A stretch of 46,184 nucleotides of DNA from a bacterium. GTDB taxonomy: Bacteria; Myxococcota_A; Polyangia; Nannocystales; Nannocystaceae. Below, piece after piece: positions 24,460-33,194 of the stretch. A program made the position numbers and the translations under genes. The notes beneath the pieces were generated by a model that searched no databases, was not told the origin of the DNA, and saw nothing but the letters and a program-made list of their open reading frames with translations. The stretch's first letter is position 1. Each line of letters begins with the position of its first letter. The stretch covers positions 145,001-191,184 of the forward strand of contig JANSYI010000018.1 of NCBI GenBank assembly GCA_024742475.1, in the 5' to 3' direction.

Positions 24460-24693
24460 CTAGCTGATCGGCGGCTCCACGAGGCGGCTCTGCACGAAGC
24501 AGCTGCGCGCGCTGCAGCACAGGTCGGGCGCTACGATGTCGTCGTCGGGACCGAACGGCTGGCACGTACGCAGGCACGAGAACGGCACCTGCTGCCGTTG
24601 CAGCGACTCGAGGATCGCCGCGGGGCTGCCCGAGTCGCGCGAGTGAGACTTCCAGCGGAGGTTCTTGCAGAGGTCGAAGCGGATCGGGTTCAT
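24460..24693 (-). CDS. small Cys-rich protein coupled to molybdenum hydroxylase genes
   Basis: A 77-residue protein of no family I recognise. Its ATG overlaps the stop of the FAD subunit by 4 bp (ATGA), strong support for a real gene. It has six cysteines (positions 9, 40, 44, 59, 60 and 65), including CLRTC (CxxxC) and CCSARSC. Begins MNPIRFDLCKNLRWKS. No signal peptide. The cysteine set would suit a small metal or Fe-S site, possibly a subunit or assembly helper of the adjacent hydroxylase. That role is inference from coupling and composition. Confidence 0.72.
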   Translation of the reverse strand: MNPIRFDLCKNLRWKSHSRDSGSPAAILESLQRQQVPFSCLRTCQPFGPDDDIVAPDLCCSARSCFVQSRLVEPPIS

Positions 24694-25694
24694 GGCGAGG
24701 TCTCCGCCGGTCGCGGCAGCTTGTCGTTGGAGGACGCGAGCTCGACGGGCTCACGAGCGAACGCGCGCTCGAGCGCCTCGAGCACCGTGCCCACCACGAG
24801 TTCCACCTTGTAGCGGGTCATCGGCAGCGGCGCGGCGCCCTCCGTCGCCGCCCGTGCGGCCTCGCCTAGCACCGATGGCTCGGGCGCCTTGCCGAGCAGC
24901 GCCGCCTCGGCCGCCGGCGCCCGAAGCGGCACCGGTGCGACCCCCCCGAGCGCCACCGAGGCCTGGGCGATGGTGCCGTCCTCGACGACGACGCGGGCGA
25001 GCGCCTCGACGAGGGGCCACTCCGACCGAGCGCGGCTGATCGCGCGAAAGTAGGCGGAATGCTCCCCCGTGCGCGGCGGCGGCAGGACCAAGGCCGTGAC
25101 CACCGCGCCCTCGGGCAGCCCATGGTCGACGCGAGGGTTCGAGCCGTCTCCGTACAGCTCCGCGACGGCCATGGGCCCCGAGGACGCGACCTCGATGACG
25201 CCGTCGTAGGCGAGCATCGCCATGCCGATCGTCGAGGGATGGACGGACACGCACGGGCCGAGGTCGAAGCAGGCGTGGTAGAGATGATCGCCTCCGCGAG
25301 CGGAGCACTCGTTGCCGCCGCGCTTGAAGCAGCGATCGCCGGTCTCGGGCGCGCGGAAGTACCAGCAGCGCGTGCGCTGCAGGAGGTTGCCGGCCATGGT
25401 GCCGACCTCTCGAATCTGGGGCGTGGCCAGCCCTCCCACCGCCTCGGCGAAGCCGGGGTACTTCGCCTTCACCTCCGGGTGACCGCCGATCTCGGCGATG
25501 CGTCGCTTCGCGCCGATGCGCAGCTCGCCGCCCTCGGAGAACCGGAGCTCATCGAGACCCGCGGTGTCGCGGAGGTCGACCAGGTCGCCGCCCATGCCGG
25601 GCAGTCGCCTGCGCTCCTGCAGCTCGGTGCCCCCGGCCCGAAGCGTTCCCGTGGCGGCGAGCGCCTCCTCGATCGTGGTTGGAAAGACGATCAT
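24690..25694 (-). CDS. FAD-binding subunit of molybdenum hydroxylase (PaoB/YagS-like)
   Basis: A 334-residue FAD-binding medium subunit of the xanthine-dehydrogenase family. The FAD-binding signatures are TLRAGGTELQERR near residue 18 and PQIREVGTMAGNLLQRTRCW near 92-111. Four cysteines, Cys110, Cys122, Cys130 and Cys142, match the insertion that holds the extra [4Fe-4S] cluster of E. coli PaoB (QRTRCWYFR pattern). The C-terminal CO-dehydrogenase-flavoprotein domain follows (from about 220). It is coupled by 4-bp overlaps to the catalytic subunit upstream and the Cys-rich gene downstream. PaoABC oxidises aromatic aldehydes to acids in the periplasm. There is no Tat signal on this subunit; it presumably rides with the large subunit. 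Confidence 0.9.
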   Translation of the reverse strand: MIVFPTTIEEALAATGTLRAGGTELQERRRLPGMGGDLVDLRDTAGLDELRFSEGGELRIGAKRRIAEIGGHPEVKAKYPGFAEAVGGLATPQIREVGTMAGNLLQRTRCWYFRAPETGDRCFKRGGNECSARGGDHLYHACFDLGPCVSVHPSTIGMAMLAYDGVIEVASSGPMAVAELYGDGSNPRVDHGLPEGAVVTALVLPPPRTGEHSAYFRAISRARSEWPLVEALARVVVEDGTIAQASVALGGVAPVPLRAPAAEAALLGKAPEPSVLGEAARAATEGAAPLPMTRYKVELVVGTVLEALERAFAREPVELASSNDKLPRPAETSP

Positions 25695-28495
25695 GCCGAG
25701 ACTCCTTCGAGCACGCGGTCGGGACGGATCGGCAGCACCTTGGGCCTCCAGCCGGTGGCGTTGAACATCGCGTTGCCGATGGCCGCCGCAGGCGCGACGG
25801 TGACGATCTCGCCGACGCCGATGGACCGCTGCGGCACGGTCTCGTAGCCGTCTTCGTGAAAGTGCAGGTGCATCTTCGGCGCGTCTGAGATGCCCATGAT
25901 GCGGTAGTCTTCCATGCCCCCGGTCAGCGCATAGCCCCGCTGGGGCGCCAAGCGCCGCTCCTCGTACAGGGCGTAGCTGACCGCCTGAAGGATGCCGCCC
26001 ATCGCCTGACTCCGCGCGAGCTCAGGGGAGACGATGCGCCCGATCGAGTAGCCGCCCCACGCCTGGGTCGCCCGCGTCTTGCCCAGCCGCGTGTCCACCT
26101 CGATCTCGACGATCTGGATGCAGGCGCTGATGTACTTCTCGATCGCGAGGCCGCCCACCGGAAACAGGAAGTAGCCGCCCTTGTCGCGGGGTCGCCGCCC
26201 GACCACCGTGACTGCCGGGCTCGACTCCACCAGCTTGGCCCACGTGACGATGCCGCCCTCGTGCTCGATGCCCTTGACGCTGGGCACCGCGCCTCGCAGG
26301 CCCAGCCGGTCCTTGGCGTCCTCGAACAGCTCCTCCTTGAGCAGGTCGCAGGCGGCGACGCACGCGGGCACGACCGACGACACCGTGCGGCTGCCCGCCG
26401 AGGTCGGACCCGGCACCAGGTTCGAGTTGCCGATCTTGACGATGATGTCCGAGGGCTGCATCCCCAGCTGCTCGGCCACCGTGTCCGCGATGATCGTTCG
26501 CGTGCCGTTGCCCATGTCCTGGCTGGCGGTGGAGACCACCACGCCCGTGGCCGAGGTCTGGATCTGCATGTGCGTCTTGGGCTCGCAGAAGGCGAACCAT
26601 GCGCCGAACGCAAGCCCCACACCCCGGCGATGGCGGCCCCTCTCCGATCCAGGCGCCGGCCTGTTCTTCCACACGTCGAGCGCTTCGGCCCAGCCGTACA
26701 AGGGCTGACGCGCAGGGTTGGGGTCGAAGCGGTGCCGCATCTGCAGAGGGTCCTCGCCTCGGGCATGCGCCAGCGCGTCGATCGTCTGCTCCAGCGCCCA
26801 GTACGCCTGGGGGCCGCCGGGTCCGCGGAACGGCTTGCCCGGTGGGCCATGCGTGAGCACGTCGTAGTCCTCGAGGTCCTTGGGCACCTCGGGGTAGATG
26901 ATGCGGATCAGCGGCGTGACCGCGTGCCCGATGGCAGCGCCCTGGTTGGAGTACGCCTTGGCGGTGATGCCGGTCAGCGCGCCATCGGCATCGAGCGCCG
27001 CCGCGAGGCGAAGCTCGGTCTGGGGACGGTGCCCACCGAGCATGATCTCCTCCCGCCGGTCGAGCACGTAGCGCACCGGTGCCCCGCAGACCTTCGCCAA
27101 GGTGGCCGCGACGATCGCCTCCGACTCGAGCTTGCCCTTGCCGCCGAAGCCAGCGCCGATGTAGTCGGCCACGACGGTCACCGCGTCCCGGTCGAGGTCG
27201 AAGTGCTCGGCGAGGTCCTCCGCGCACACCCGAACGGCCTGGGTCGAGAGGTGAACGCGTAGCGCGTTGGCGCTCGGCCAGTGTGCGACCGCCGCGTGTG
27301 GCTCGAGCGTGGTGTGGACCTGCGGCTGGGTCAGCCAGGTATCCTCGACCAGCGTCCCCTCTCCTGCGCGCGCGGCCTCGATGGCGCGCTTGGCCTTGCC
27401 GCCGCGCTTGCTGAAGAGCGTCATCGGGCCGCGGGTGTTGCCGTCCCACGGAAAGCGCAGCGGCGGCGCCCCCTCGCTGGAGTTCGGCATGTTCTTGGGC
27501 TTGCGCGAGGCGCGGGTGCCATAGACCAGCGGCGCGTCGGCGGCTCGAGCCTCGTCCATCGTCACCAGCGCCGGCGCGACGTCGTACTCGATCTCCACGA
27601 GCGCCAGCGCCTTGGTCGCCGTCTCCTCGTCGACCGCGGCCACCGCCATGATCTCCTGCGAAGCCCAGCGGATCGTCTTGCTCCCGTGCATCAGGTCGAC
27701 CGCCCCGCGCACGCCCGGCAAGGCCAGCGCCTTGGACCAGTCGAGCTTCGTGATGGTGGCGCTGCCGTGGGGGCTGTGCAGCGCCTTGGCGTGCAGCATG
27801 CCCGGCAGCTTCACGTCCACGGTGTACTTGGCCGCGCCGGTCACCTTCTCCCGCGCGTCGTAACGAGGCGAGCGCGTCCCGCTGTCGTAGCGCCCCGCGC
27901 ACGCGCCCTGGACCGCGCGGTAGATGCCCTCGTAGGCGCCGCATCGACACAGGTGGCCGCTGAGCGCAGCCGCGACCTCGTCTCGCGAGGGCTCCTTGGT
28001 GCCGTGCGCCGACCTCCAGTCGCGAACGAACGCGTCGGCCTCGACGATGAAGCCCGGCGTGCAGTAACCACACTGGAGCCCGTCCTCGGCCATGAACGCG
28101 CGCTGAACCGCCGCGAGCGACTCGCCGCGGGCGACGCCCTCGACGGTGGTGACACTGCGGCCGTGCAGCGAGGTCGCGGGCAACAAGCAGGTCGCCACCG
28201 GCGTGCCGTCGAGCTGCATCGTGCAGGCACCGCACGCACCGTGGCCGCACCCGTGCTTGCAGCCGGTCAGGTCGAGCTGCTCACGGACCGCGTGCAGCGC
28301 GGAGTCGTCGGGACCGACCTCGAGGTGGCGCGGCTCGCCGTTGACCTCGGTCTCCACGCGCACCCTGTCGGCGCCGGGCGGGGCGTCCGAGGGGGCGAGG
28401 CTCTTCTCGGTGTGGAGCGGATCGGCGCAGCTGGTGCCCAGCGCCGTCGCGCCCACCACCGTGCCTCTCAAGAATCCTCGACGGGTGCTCTTCAT
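25691..28495 (-). CDS. Tat-exported fused [2Fe-2S]/molybdopterin aldehyde oxidoreductase
   Basis: A 934-residue fusion of the two subunits that are separate in PaoA and PaoC. Residues 1-22 are a twin-arginine signal (STRRGFLRG). Two [2Fe-2S] sites follow: Cys83, Cys88, Cys91, Cys103 (GCGHGACGACTM) and Cys142, Cys145, Cys183, Cys185 (QCGYCTPGF, HLCRCGAY). The molybdopterin domain begins near residue 210 (SPRYDAREKVTGAAKYTVDV) and carries GAGFGGKGKLE, FRGPGGPQAYWALEQ, QDMGNGTRTIIADTVAEQLG and the catalytic glutamate in GVGEIVTVAP near the C-terminus. It should oxidise an aldehyde or N-heterocycle in the periplasm. The usual MocA/XdhC-type chaperone is not adjacent. Confidence 0.92.
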   Translation of the reverse strand: MKSTRRGFLRGTVVGATALGTSCADPLHTEKSLAPSDAPPGADRVRVETEVNGEPRHLEVGPDDSALHAVREQLDLTGCKHGCGHGACGACTMQLDGTPVATCLLPATSLHGRSVTTVEGVARGESLAAVQRAFMAEDGLQCGYCTPGFIVEADAFVRDWRSAHGTKEPSRDEVAAALSGHLCRCGAYEGIYRAVQGACAGRYDSGTRSPRYDAREKVTGAAKYTVDVKLPGMLHAKALHSPHGSATITKLDWSKALALPGVRGAVDLMHGSKTIRWASQEIMAVAAVDEETATKALALVEIEYDVAPALVTMDEARAADAPLVYGTRASRKPKNMPNSSEGAPPLRFPWDGNTRGPMTLFSKRGGKAKRAIEAARAGEGTLVEDTWLTQPQVHTTLEPHAAVAHWPSANALRVHLSTQAVRVCAEDLAEHFDLDRDAVTVVADYIGAGFGGKGKLESEAIVAATLAKVCGAPVRYVLDRREEIMLGGHRPQTELRLAAALDADGALTGITAKAYSNQGAAIGHAVTPLIRIIYPEVPKDLEDYDVLTHGPPGKPFRGPGGPQAYWALEQTIDALAHARGEDPLQMRHRFDPNPARQPLYGWAEALDVWKNRPAPGSERGRHRRGVGLAFGAWFAFCEPKTHMQIQTSATGVVVSTASQDMGNGTRTIIADTVAEQLGMQPSDIIVKIGNSNLVPGPTSAGSRTVSSVVPACVAACDLLKEELFEDAKDRLGLRGAVPSVKGIEHEGGIVTWAKLVESSPAVTVVGRRPRDKGGYFLFPVGGLAIEKYISACIQIVEIEVDTRLGKTRATQAWGGYSIGRIVSPELARSQAMGGILQAVSYALYEERRLAPQRGYALTGGMEDYRIMGISDAPKMHLHFHEDGYETVPQRSIGVGEIVTVAPAAAIGNAMFNATGWRPKVLPIRPDRVLEGVSA

Positions 28496-28583
28496 CGCGC
28501 GACCTCATGGTCGCACGACGTCGGTCCCCTTCAAGGCGCGGCGGTCATCGGATCGCGACAACCGACGGGCAAGACGCGCCAGA

Positions 28584-30446
28584 TCAGCCTGCGGCCTCTT
28601 TTTCGCGCTTCTCGTGCTGCTTGCGGATGTTGTGGTCGAGGAAGCGCTTGCGCAGCCGGAGGTTCTTCGGCGTGATCTCGAGGAGCTCGTCGTCTTCGAT
28701 GAAGGCGATGGCCTGCTCGAGGCTCATCTCGCGCGGCGGGGTCAAGAACAGCTTCTCGTCAGCGCCCGCGGAGCGCACGTTGGTGAGCTTCTTGGTGATG
28801 CACGGGTTGACCACCAGGTCGTTGTCGCGAACGTGCGTGCCCAGCAGCATGCCCCCGTAGACCTGGGTCTGGGGCCCGACGAACAGCTCGCCGCGGTCCT
28901 GCAGGCGGTGCAGCGAGTAGGTGATCGTCTCGCCGCGTTCGAGCGCAACCATCACGCCGTGTCCGCGCGACTTCATCGGACCCATGTGCGGGCCGTAGCT
29001 GTCGAAGACCGAGCTGATCACCCCGGTGCCGCGGGTGTCGGTGAGGAACTGCGAGCGGTAGCCGATGAGCGACCGCGTGGGCGCGCGAAACTCCATGCGC
29101 GTGCGGTTCGGTCCATCTTCGGCCATCGCGAGCAGCTCGCCGTTGCGGCTGATGCGTTCGATGATCGAGCCCGAGTAGTCGGTGTCGCACTGCACGAGCA
29201 CGCGTTCGTAGGGCTCTTCGAGCTGTCCATCCTCGTTTTCGCGCGTGAGCACGCGAGGGCGAGAGACGCACAGCTCGTAGCCCTCGCGCCGCATGGTCTC
29301 GATGAGCACCGACAGGTGCAGCTCGCCGCGCCCGTGCACGTCGAACTCCTCGGGCGACTCGGTCGGCTCGATCTTCAGCGCGACGTTGCTCATCGCCTCG
29401 CGGTCGAGACGCTCCTTGATCTTGCGCGACGTGACGAACTGGCCCTCGGTCCCCGCGAACGGGCTGTCGTTGGCCTTGAACCGCATGCTGATCGTCGGGG
29501 GGTCGACCTCGAGCCTCGGGAACACCGAGCGCGTGTCGACCGCTTCGGTGGTGAGCGTGTCGCCGACCTTGAGCGAGTTCATCCCCGCGATGGCGACGAT
29601 GTCCCCGGCCACGGCGTTGTCGAGCTCGAAGCGGGTCACGCCCTGGAACCCCAAGACCTTGCTGACGCGGAAGACCTCTTGGCACTTCGCGTCTTCGTCC
29701 GCGTCCATGCTCGGTCGCATCAGCGCGAGCCGGTCACCGATCTTGACCGACCCCTTCTTGACCCGGCCGATCGCCAGGAAGCCCAAGAAGTTGTCGTAGT
29801 GCAGCGTCGAGACCCACATGGCCGCGGGCGCGTCGACGTCGACGGCCGGCGGCGGCGCGTGCTCGACGATCGCGTCGAGCACGATCGACATGCTGCCCGG
29901 CTCGTCCTCGACCTCTTTCTTGGCGAAGCGATCGCGGGCGCTGGTGTAGACGACGGGGAACTCGAGCTGCTCCTCGGTGGCGTCGAGGGCCACGAGGAGG
30001 TCGAACGCGCCGTCGACGGCCTTGTCCGGATCGGCCATGTCGCGGTCGATCTTGTTGACGACGAGGATCACCGGGAGTCCGCGCGCGATGGCCTTCTCGG
30101 TCACGAAGCGGGTCTGCGGCATCGGACCTTCGACCGCGTCGATGATCAGCAGCACCGCGTCGACCATGTTGAGCACGCGCTCGACCTCGCCACCGAAGTC
30201 GGCGTGTCCGGGCGTGTCCACCAGGTTGATGCGCGTGCCCTCGTACTCGAGGGCCGTGGGCTTGGCGGTGATCGTGATGCCCCGCTCCCGCTCCAGGTCG
30301 CCGCTGTCGAGGGCGCGCTCTTGGTCTCCCTCGCCGCGACCGAATGCCCCGGCGATGTCGAGGAGAGCATCGACGAGGGTGGTCTTGCCGTGGTCGACGT
30401 GGGCGACGATGGCGAGGTTGCGAACGTTTGTTCTCGATTGGCTCAT
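28584..30446 (-). CDS. typA: translational GTPase TypA/BipA
   Basis: A 620-residue ribosome-associated GTPase of the TypA/BipA family. G-motifs are clear: G1 AHVDHGKTTLVDALL, G2 RGITI, G3 DTPGHADFGGEVERVL, G4 NKIDRDMADPDK and G5 TSARD. Domains II, III and V follow, with HGRGELHLSVLIETMRREGY, typical of BipA, and the C-terminal LFVGPQTQVYGGMLLG and GADEKLFLTPPR region. Standalone start ATG at 30446 gives a normal N-terminus (MSQSRTNVRNLAIV). BipA helps ribosome assembly at low temperature and in stress. Divergent from the DUF924 gene. Confidence 0.97.
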   Translation of the reverse strand: MSQSRTNVRNLAIVAHVDHGKTTLVDALLDIAGAFGRGEGDQERALDSGDLERERGITITAKPTALEYEGTRINLVDTPGHADFGGEVERVLNMVDAVLLIIDAVEGPMPQTRFVTEKAIARGLPVILVVNKIDRDMADPDKAVDGAFDLLVALDATEEQLEFPVVYTSARDRFAKKEVEDEPGSMSIVLDAIVEHAPPPAVDVDAPAAMWVSTLHYDNFLGFLAIGRVKKGSVKIGDRLALMRPSMDADEDAKCQEVFRVSKVLGFQGVTRFELDNAVAGDIVAIAGMNSLKVGDTLTTEAVDTRSVFPRLEVDPPTISMRFKANDSPFAGTEGQFVTSRKIKERLDREAMSNVALKIEPTESPEEFDVHGRGELHLSVLIETMRREGYELCVSRPRVLTRENEDGQLEEPYERVLVQCDTDYSGSIIERISRNGELLAMAEDGPNRTRMEFRAPTRSLIGYRSQFLTDTRGTGVISSVFDSYGPHMGPMKSRGHGVMVALERGETITYSLHRLQDRGELFVGPQTQVYGGMLLGTHVRDNDLVVNPCITKKLTNVRSAGADEKLFLTPPREMSLEQAIAFIEDDELLEITPKNLRLRKRFLDHNIRKQHEKREKEAAG

Positions 30447-30571
30447 GGAACGCGTCCGCCCGCTGACTACAACATCTGGCCGCGCACACCCGACTGACGG
30501 GCCGTCGCCGCCGTGAGCTTGCGCGGATGAGCGCGCGCCCGCCGCTCGTCGCGTGTACGCTTCGCTCCACA

Positions 30572-31159
30572 ATGTCGACCCCCGAGGCAGTCCTTACGTT
30601 TTGGTTTGGCAACGCCGAGGGCGAGGAGCCCTCCGCGCCGACGAAGAAGCAGTGGTGGGTCAAGTCGGCCGACTTCGACGCCCGGATTCGGGACGCGTTT
30701 GGAGATCTGCACGCCGCGCTCAGGGCTGGGGACGCGCAGGGGTGGCCGGACACGCCCCGCGGCTGCCTCGCGCGGGTCATCGTCTTCGACCAGTTCTCAC
30801 GCAACATGTTCCGGAATACGCCCGAAGCGTTCGCAACCGACGACCTGGCGCTCGCGACGACCGACGCCATCCTCGAGCGCGACCTGCTCACCGAGCTCGG
30901 CCCGCATGAGCAGCTCTTCGCCCTGATGCCGCTGATGCACGCCGAGTCGCGCGAGCGGCAGGCGCAATCGGTCGCGCAGTTCGAGGCCCTGTGCGCCCGC
31001 GTTGGAGGCGACGCCTTCGCGCAGAACGTCGACTTCGCCCTCCGCCACAAGCGCATCATCGATCGGTTCGGCCGCTACCCGCATCGCAACGCGATCTTGG
31101 GGCGGACGTCGACACCCGAGGAGCTCGCGTTCCTCCAAGAACCCGGCTCGAGCTTCTAG
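30572..31159 (+). CDS. DUF924-family protein
   Basis: A 195-residue helical, TPR-like-fold protein of the DUF924 family. Signature segments are VLTFWFGNAEG, QWWVKSADFDARIRDAF, VFDQFSRNMFRNTPEAFATD and FALMPLMHAESRERQAQSVA, then FALRHKRIIDRFGRYPHRNA. ATG at 30572; an earlier in-frame start at 30527 would add 15 basic residues. Function not established in the family. It faces typA across a 125-bp divergent gap. Confidence 0.9.
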   Translation: MSTPEAVLTFWFGNAEGEEPSAPTKKQWWVKSADFDARIRDAFGDLHAALRAGDAQGWPDTPRGCLARVIVFDQFSRNMFRNTPEAFATDDLALATTDAILERDLLTELGPHEQLFALMPLMHAESRERQAQSVAQFEALCARVGGDAFAQNVDFALRHKRIIDRFGRYPHRNAILGRTSTPEELAFLQEPGSSF

Positions 31160-31323
31160 CGCACATCCGCCCACACCCTCTAGTCTCGTCCAAACATCAA
31201 CGATTCCGGGTCGCTGCGTTTTTTCTCCGGGATTCGAGATGTCGGTCCGGGAAGGATGGAGTGGACCGGTGTCCCACGTGTGGGGAAACGGCGCGTTGGG
31301 GACGCTCCGGGCACGAGGGAACG

Positions 31324-32442
31324 ATGGCGAACGACACGAAGCGAGGGTTGGTGTTTTCGACGGCACGACTGCGACTGCGCGCACGGGAGCACGCGCGGGT
31401 GGGTGACCACGCGGCCGCGGCGCGAGCGCTGCAGCGGGTGATCGACTGCAGGCCCGACGATCTCGAGGCAACGCTGCGGCTCGCGCTGCACTACATCCGT
31501 TCCGAGCAGATCGTCAGCGCGGCCCGAACCTACCTCCATGCCGCCGAGATCTACGCGCGCCTCGGGCAGCAGGGCCGCGCCCTCGCGCTGTTCGATCGCG
31601 CGACGCAGGTCGATCCACTACAGGCGACTGCGTCGCGGTGCGCGGTCTGGGCGATGGCGCTGGGCAGCGAGCCCGCGGGGCGACGCCTGTGCTCGTTGGC
31701 CCACCTGCATCGGATTCAAGGCCGCAAGGACTCGGCGCTGGCGCTCCTGCGACTCGCAGCCGACGCTCGGCCCGACGACATTCCGACGCTGGCTCGACTG
31801 CTCGACGCCGAGGTGCGCGACGGTGACCGCGAGGACGTGCAGGTTCGGCTGCGCGCGACCATCGAGACGCTGCAGCGACGCGGCCGCACCGTGGACCAGC
31901 TCCGCGTGGCTCAGCTGCTGCTCGATCGGTTCCCACGCAACCTCTTCGCGCTGCGGACCCTCTCGCTGGCCTTCGTCGCGAAGGGGGAGGCCGAGCGCGC
32001 GCTGCCACTGCTGCTGGCGCTTCAGCGCCGCGAGCCGGGCAACGCCGACACGCTTCTTCGGCTCGCGCGGATCCACGTGGGGCTGGGCGATCGCGTGCAG
32101 GCCCTGGCGGCGCTCGAGCGCTTCGTCTGGGTCCGCGCCTCGTCGGGCGACCGCGACGCGGGCGAGGTCATCGAGTCGGTGCTCACCCGCGCGCAATCCT
32201 GGGCGCCAGGCGATCGCGTCTGGCAGCGCGAGCTCATCGACCTGGGCTTCGGAGCGCCGACGGCCCCCGCGCTCGACCTCGGAGGTGCAGTGCTGACGGT
32301 GCTCCCGGGTACGCCGCCACCACCTCCGCTGACCATGGTCCCCAGGGACACACCGCGCTCGATCTCGATCCCGCGCCCGCGGCTGACCTTGCCCGCGCAG
32401 CGCCGCCGCGCCGTCGCCTCGGGCGAGCTCGTGGTGTGCTAG
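31324..32442 (+). CDS. tetratricopeptide-repeat protein
   Basis: A 372-residue TPR protein. Successive helix pairs run from about residue 15 to 285, for instance HAAAARALQRVIDCRPDDLE, GRALALFDRATQVDPLQA, KDSALALLRLAADARPDDIP and ERALPLLLALQRREPGNADT. The last 70 residues are proline-rich and unstructured (PGTPPPPPLTMVPRD), ending GELVVC. No signal peptide or membrane segment, so a cytoplasmic scaffold. Proteins of this kind often accompany Ser/Thr kinases or response regulators in myxobacteria, and both lie within 2 kb. It is convergent with the LytTR regulator (8 bp between stops). Partner unknown. Confidence 0.85.
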   Translation: MANDTKRGLVFSTARLRLRAREHARVGDHAAAARALQRVIDCRPDDLEATLRLALHYIRSEQIVSAARTYLHAAEIYARLGQQGRALALFDRATQVDPLQATASRCAVWAMALGSEPAGRRLCSLAHLHRIQGRKDSALALLRLAADARPDDIPTLARLLDAEVRDGDREDVQVRLRATIETLQRRGRTVDQLRVAQLLLDRFPRNLFALRTLSLAFVAKGEAERALPLLLALQRREPGNADTLLRLARIHVGLGDRVQALAALERFVWVRASSGDRDAGEVIESVLTRAQSWAPGDRVWQRELIDLGFGAPTAPALDLGGAVLTVLPGTPPPPPLTMVPRDTPRSISIPRPRLTLPAQRRRAVASGELVVC

Positions 32443-32450
32443 ATGCTTCT

Positions 32451-33188
32451 TTAGCCCTTGGAGAGGCCCAGCGCCTTGCGCATGCGCCGAGCCGACTGGC
32501 GAGAGACGGGGACCTCGGCCCCGCTGCGGGTGACGGCGACGAAGCCACCGCTGGGCGTGGGACGCAACACGCTCACCTCGTGCATGTTGAGCAGTACGCG
32601 GCGGTGGACACGGTCGAAGGAGCCCTCGGGCAGACGGCCGTGGAGGTCGGCGAGCGTCGCGTCGGTGAGGTGCGTCTGGCCTGCGGTGGTGTGGACGGTG
32701 ACGAGCGTGCCATCGAAGACCGCGTGCGAGATCGCCGGCGGATCGAGCAGCACGATGCCCTCGCGCGTCACCACCGGCACCCTGTCGTAGGGGTCGGCGA
32801 CATGGGCCGGCACCGCACCTCGCTGCACGTGGGAGCGGGCCCGCTCGACGGCCTTGCCGAGCCTGGAAGCCTCGATGGGCTTGAGCACGTAGTCGACCGC
32901 ACCGAGCTCGAACGCCTCGATTGCATGCTGCGGATGGGCAGTCGCAAAGATGACGTAGGGCGCATCGGCACCCATGAGCGCGTGGGCTTCGAGCCCGGAG
33001 AGCCCAGGCATCTGCACATCGAGCACGAGCACGTCGATCGCCTCGTCTTGCAGCTGGTCCAACACGCCCTGCGCGTCCTCGTGGCAGCCGACCACGTCCA
33101 CCCCGGGAATCGCCCCGAGCAGCCGGTTCATTCGGCGCCGTGCAGTGGATTCATCGTCGGCCAGGGCAATGCGGAGCGTCGTCGTCAT
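32451..33188 (-). CDS. LytTR-type response regulator
   Basis: A 245-residue response regulator. The receiver domain (about 1-120) has the acidic pair Asp11/Asp12, phospho-acceptor Asp57 (VLVLDVQMPG), Thr83 and Lys103 (VLKPIEAS). The LytTR DNA-binding domain (about 140-240) follows with THLTDATLADLHGRLPEGSF, RVHRRVLLNMHEVSVLRP and VSRQSARRMRKAL. It belongs to the AlgR/LytR/AgrA type. The kinase gene lies just upstream, 6 bp away, so the two form one operon and one signalling pair. Confidence 0.92.
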   Translation of the reverse strand: MTTTLRIALADDESTARRRMNRLLGAIPGVDVVGCHEDAQGVLDQLQDEAIDVLVLDVQMPGLSGLEAHALMGADAPYVIFATAHPQHAIEAFELGAVDYVLKPIEASRLGKAVERARSHVQRGAVPAHVADPYDRVPVVTREGIVLLDPPAISHAVFDGTLVTVHTTAGQTHLTDATLADLHGRLPEGSFDRVHRRVLLNMHEVSVLRPTPSGGFVAVTRSGAEVPVSRQSARRMRKALGLSKG

Positions 33189-33194
33189 GCGAGA

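Noticed and set aside
28146..30497. 783-codon plus-strand frame over typA
   Set aside because: Antisense to typA and the molybdenum hydroxylase; composition is that of a shadow.
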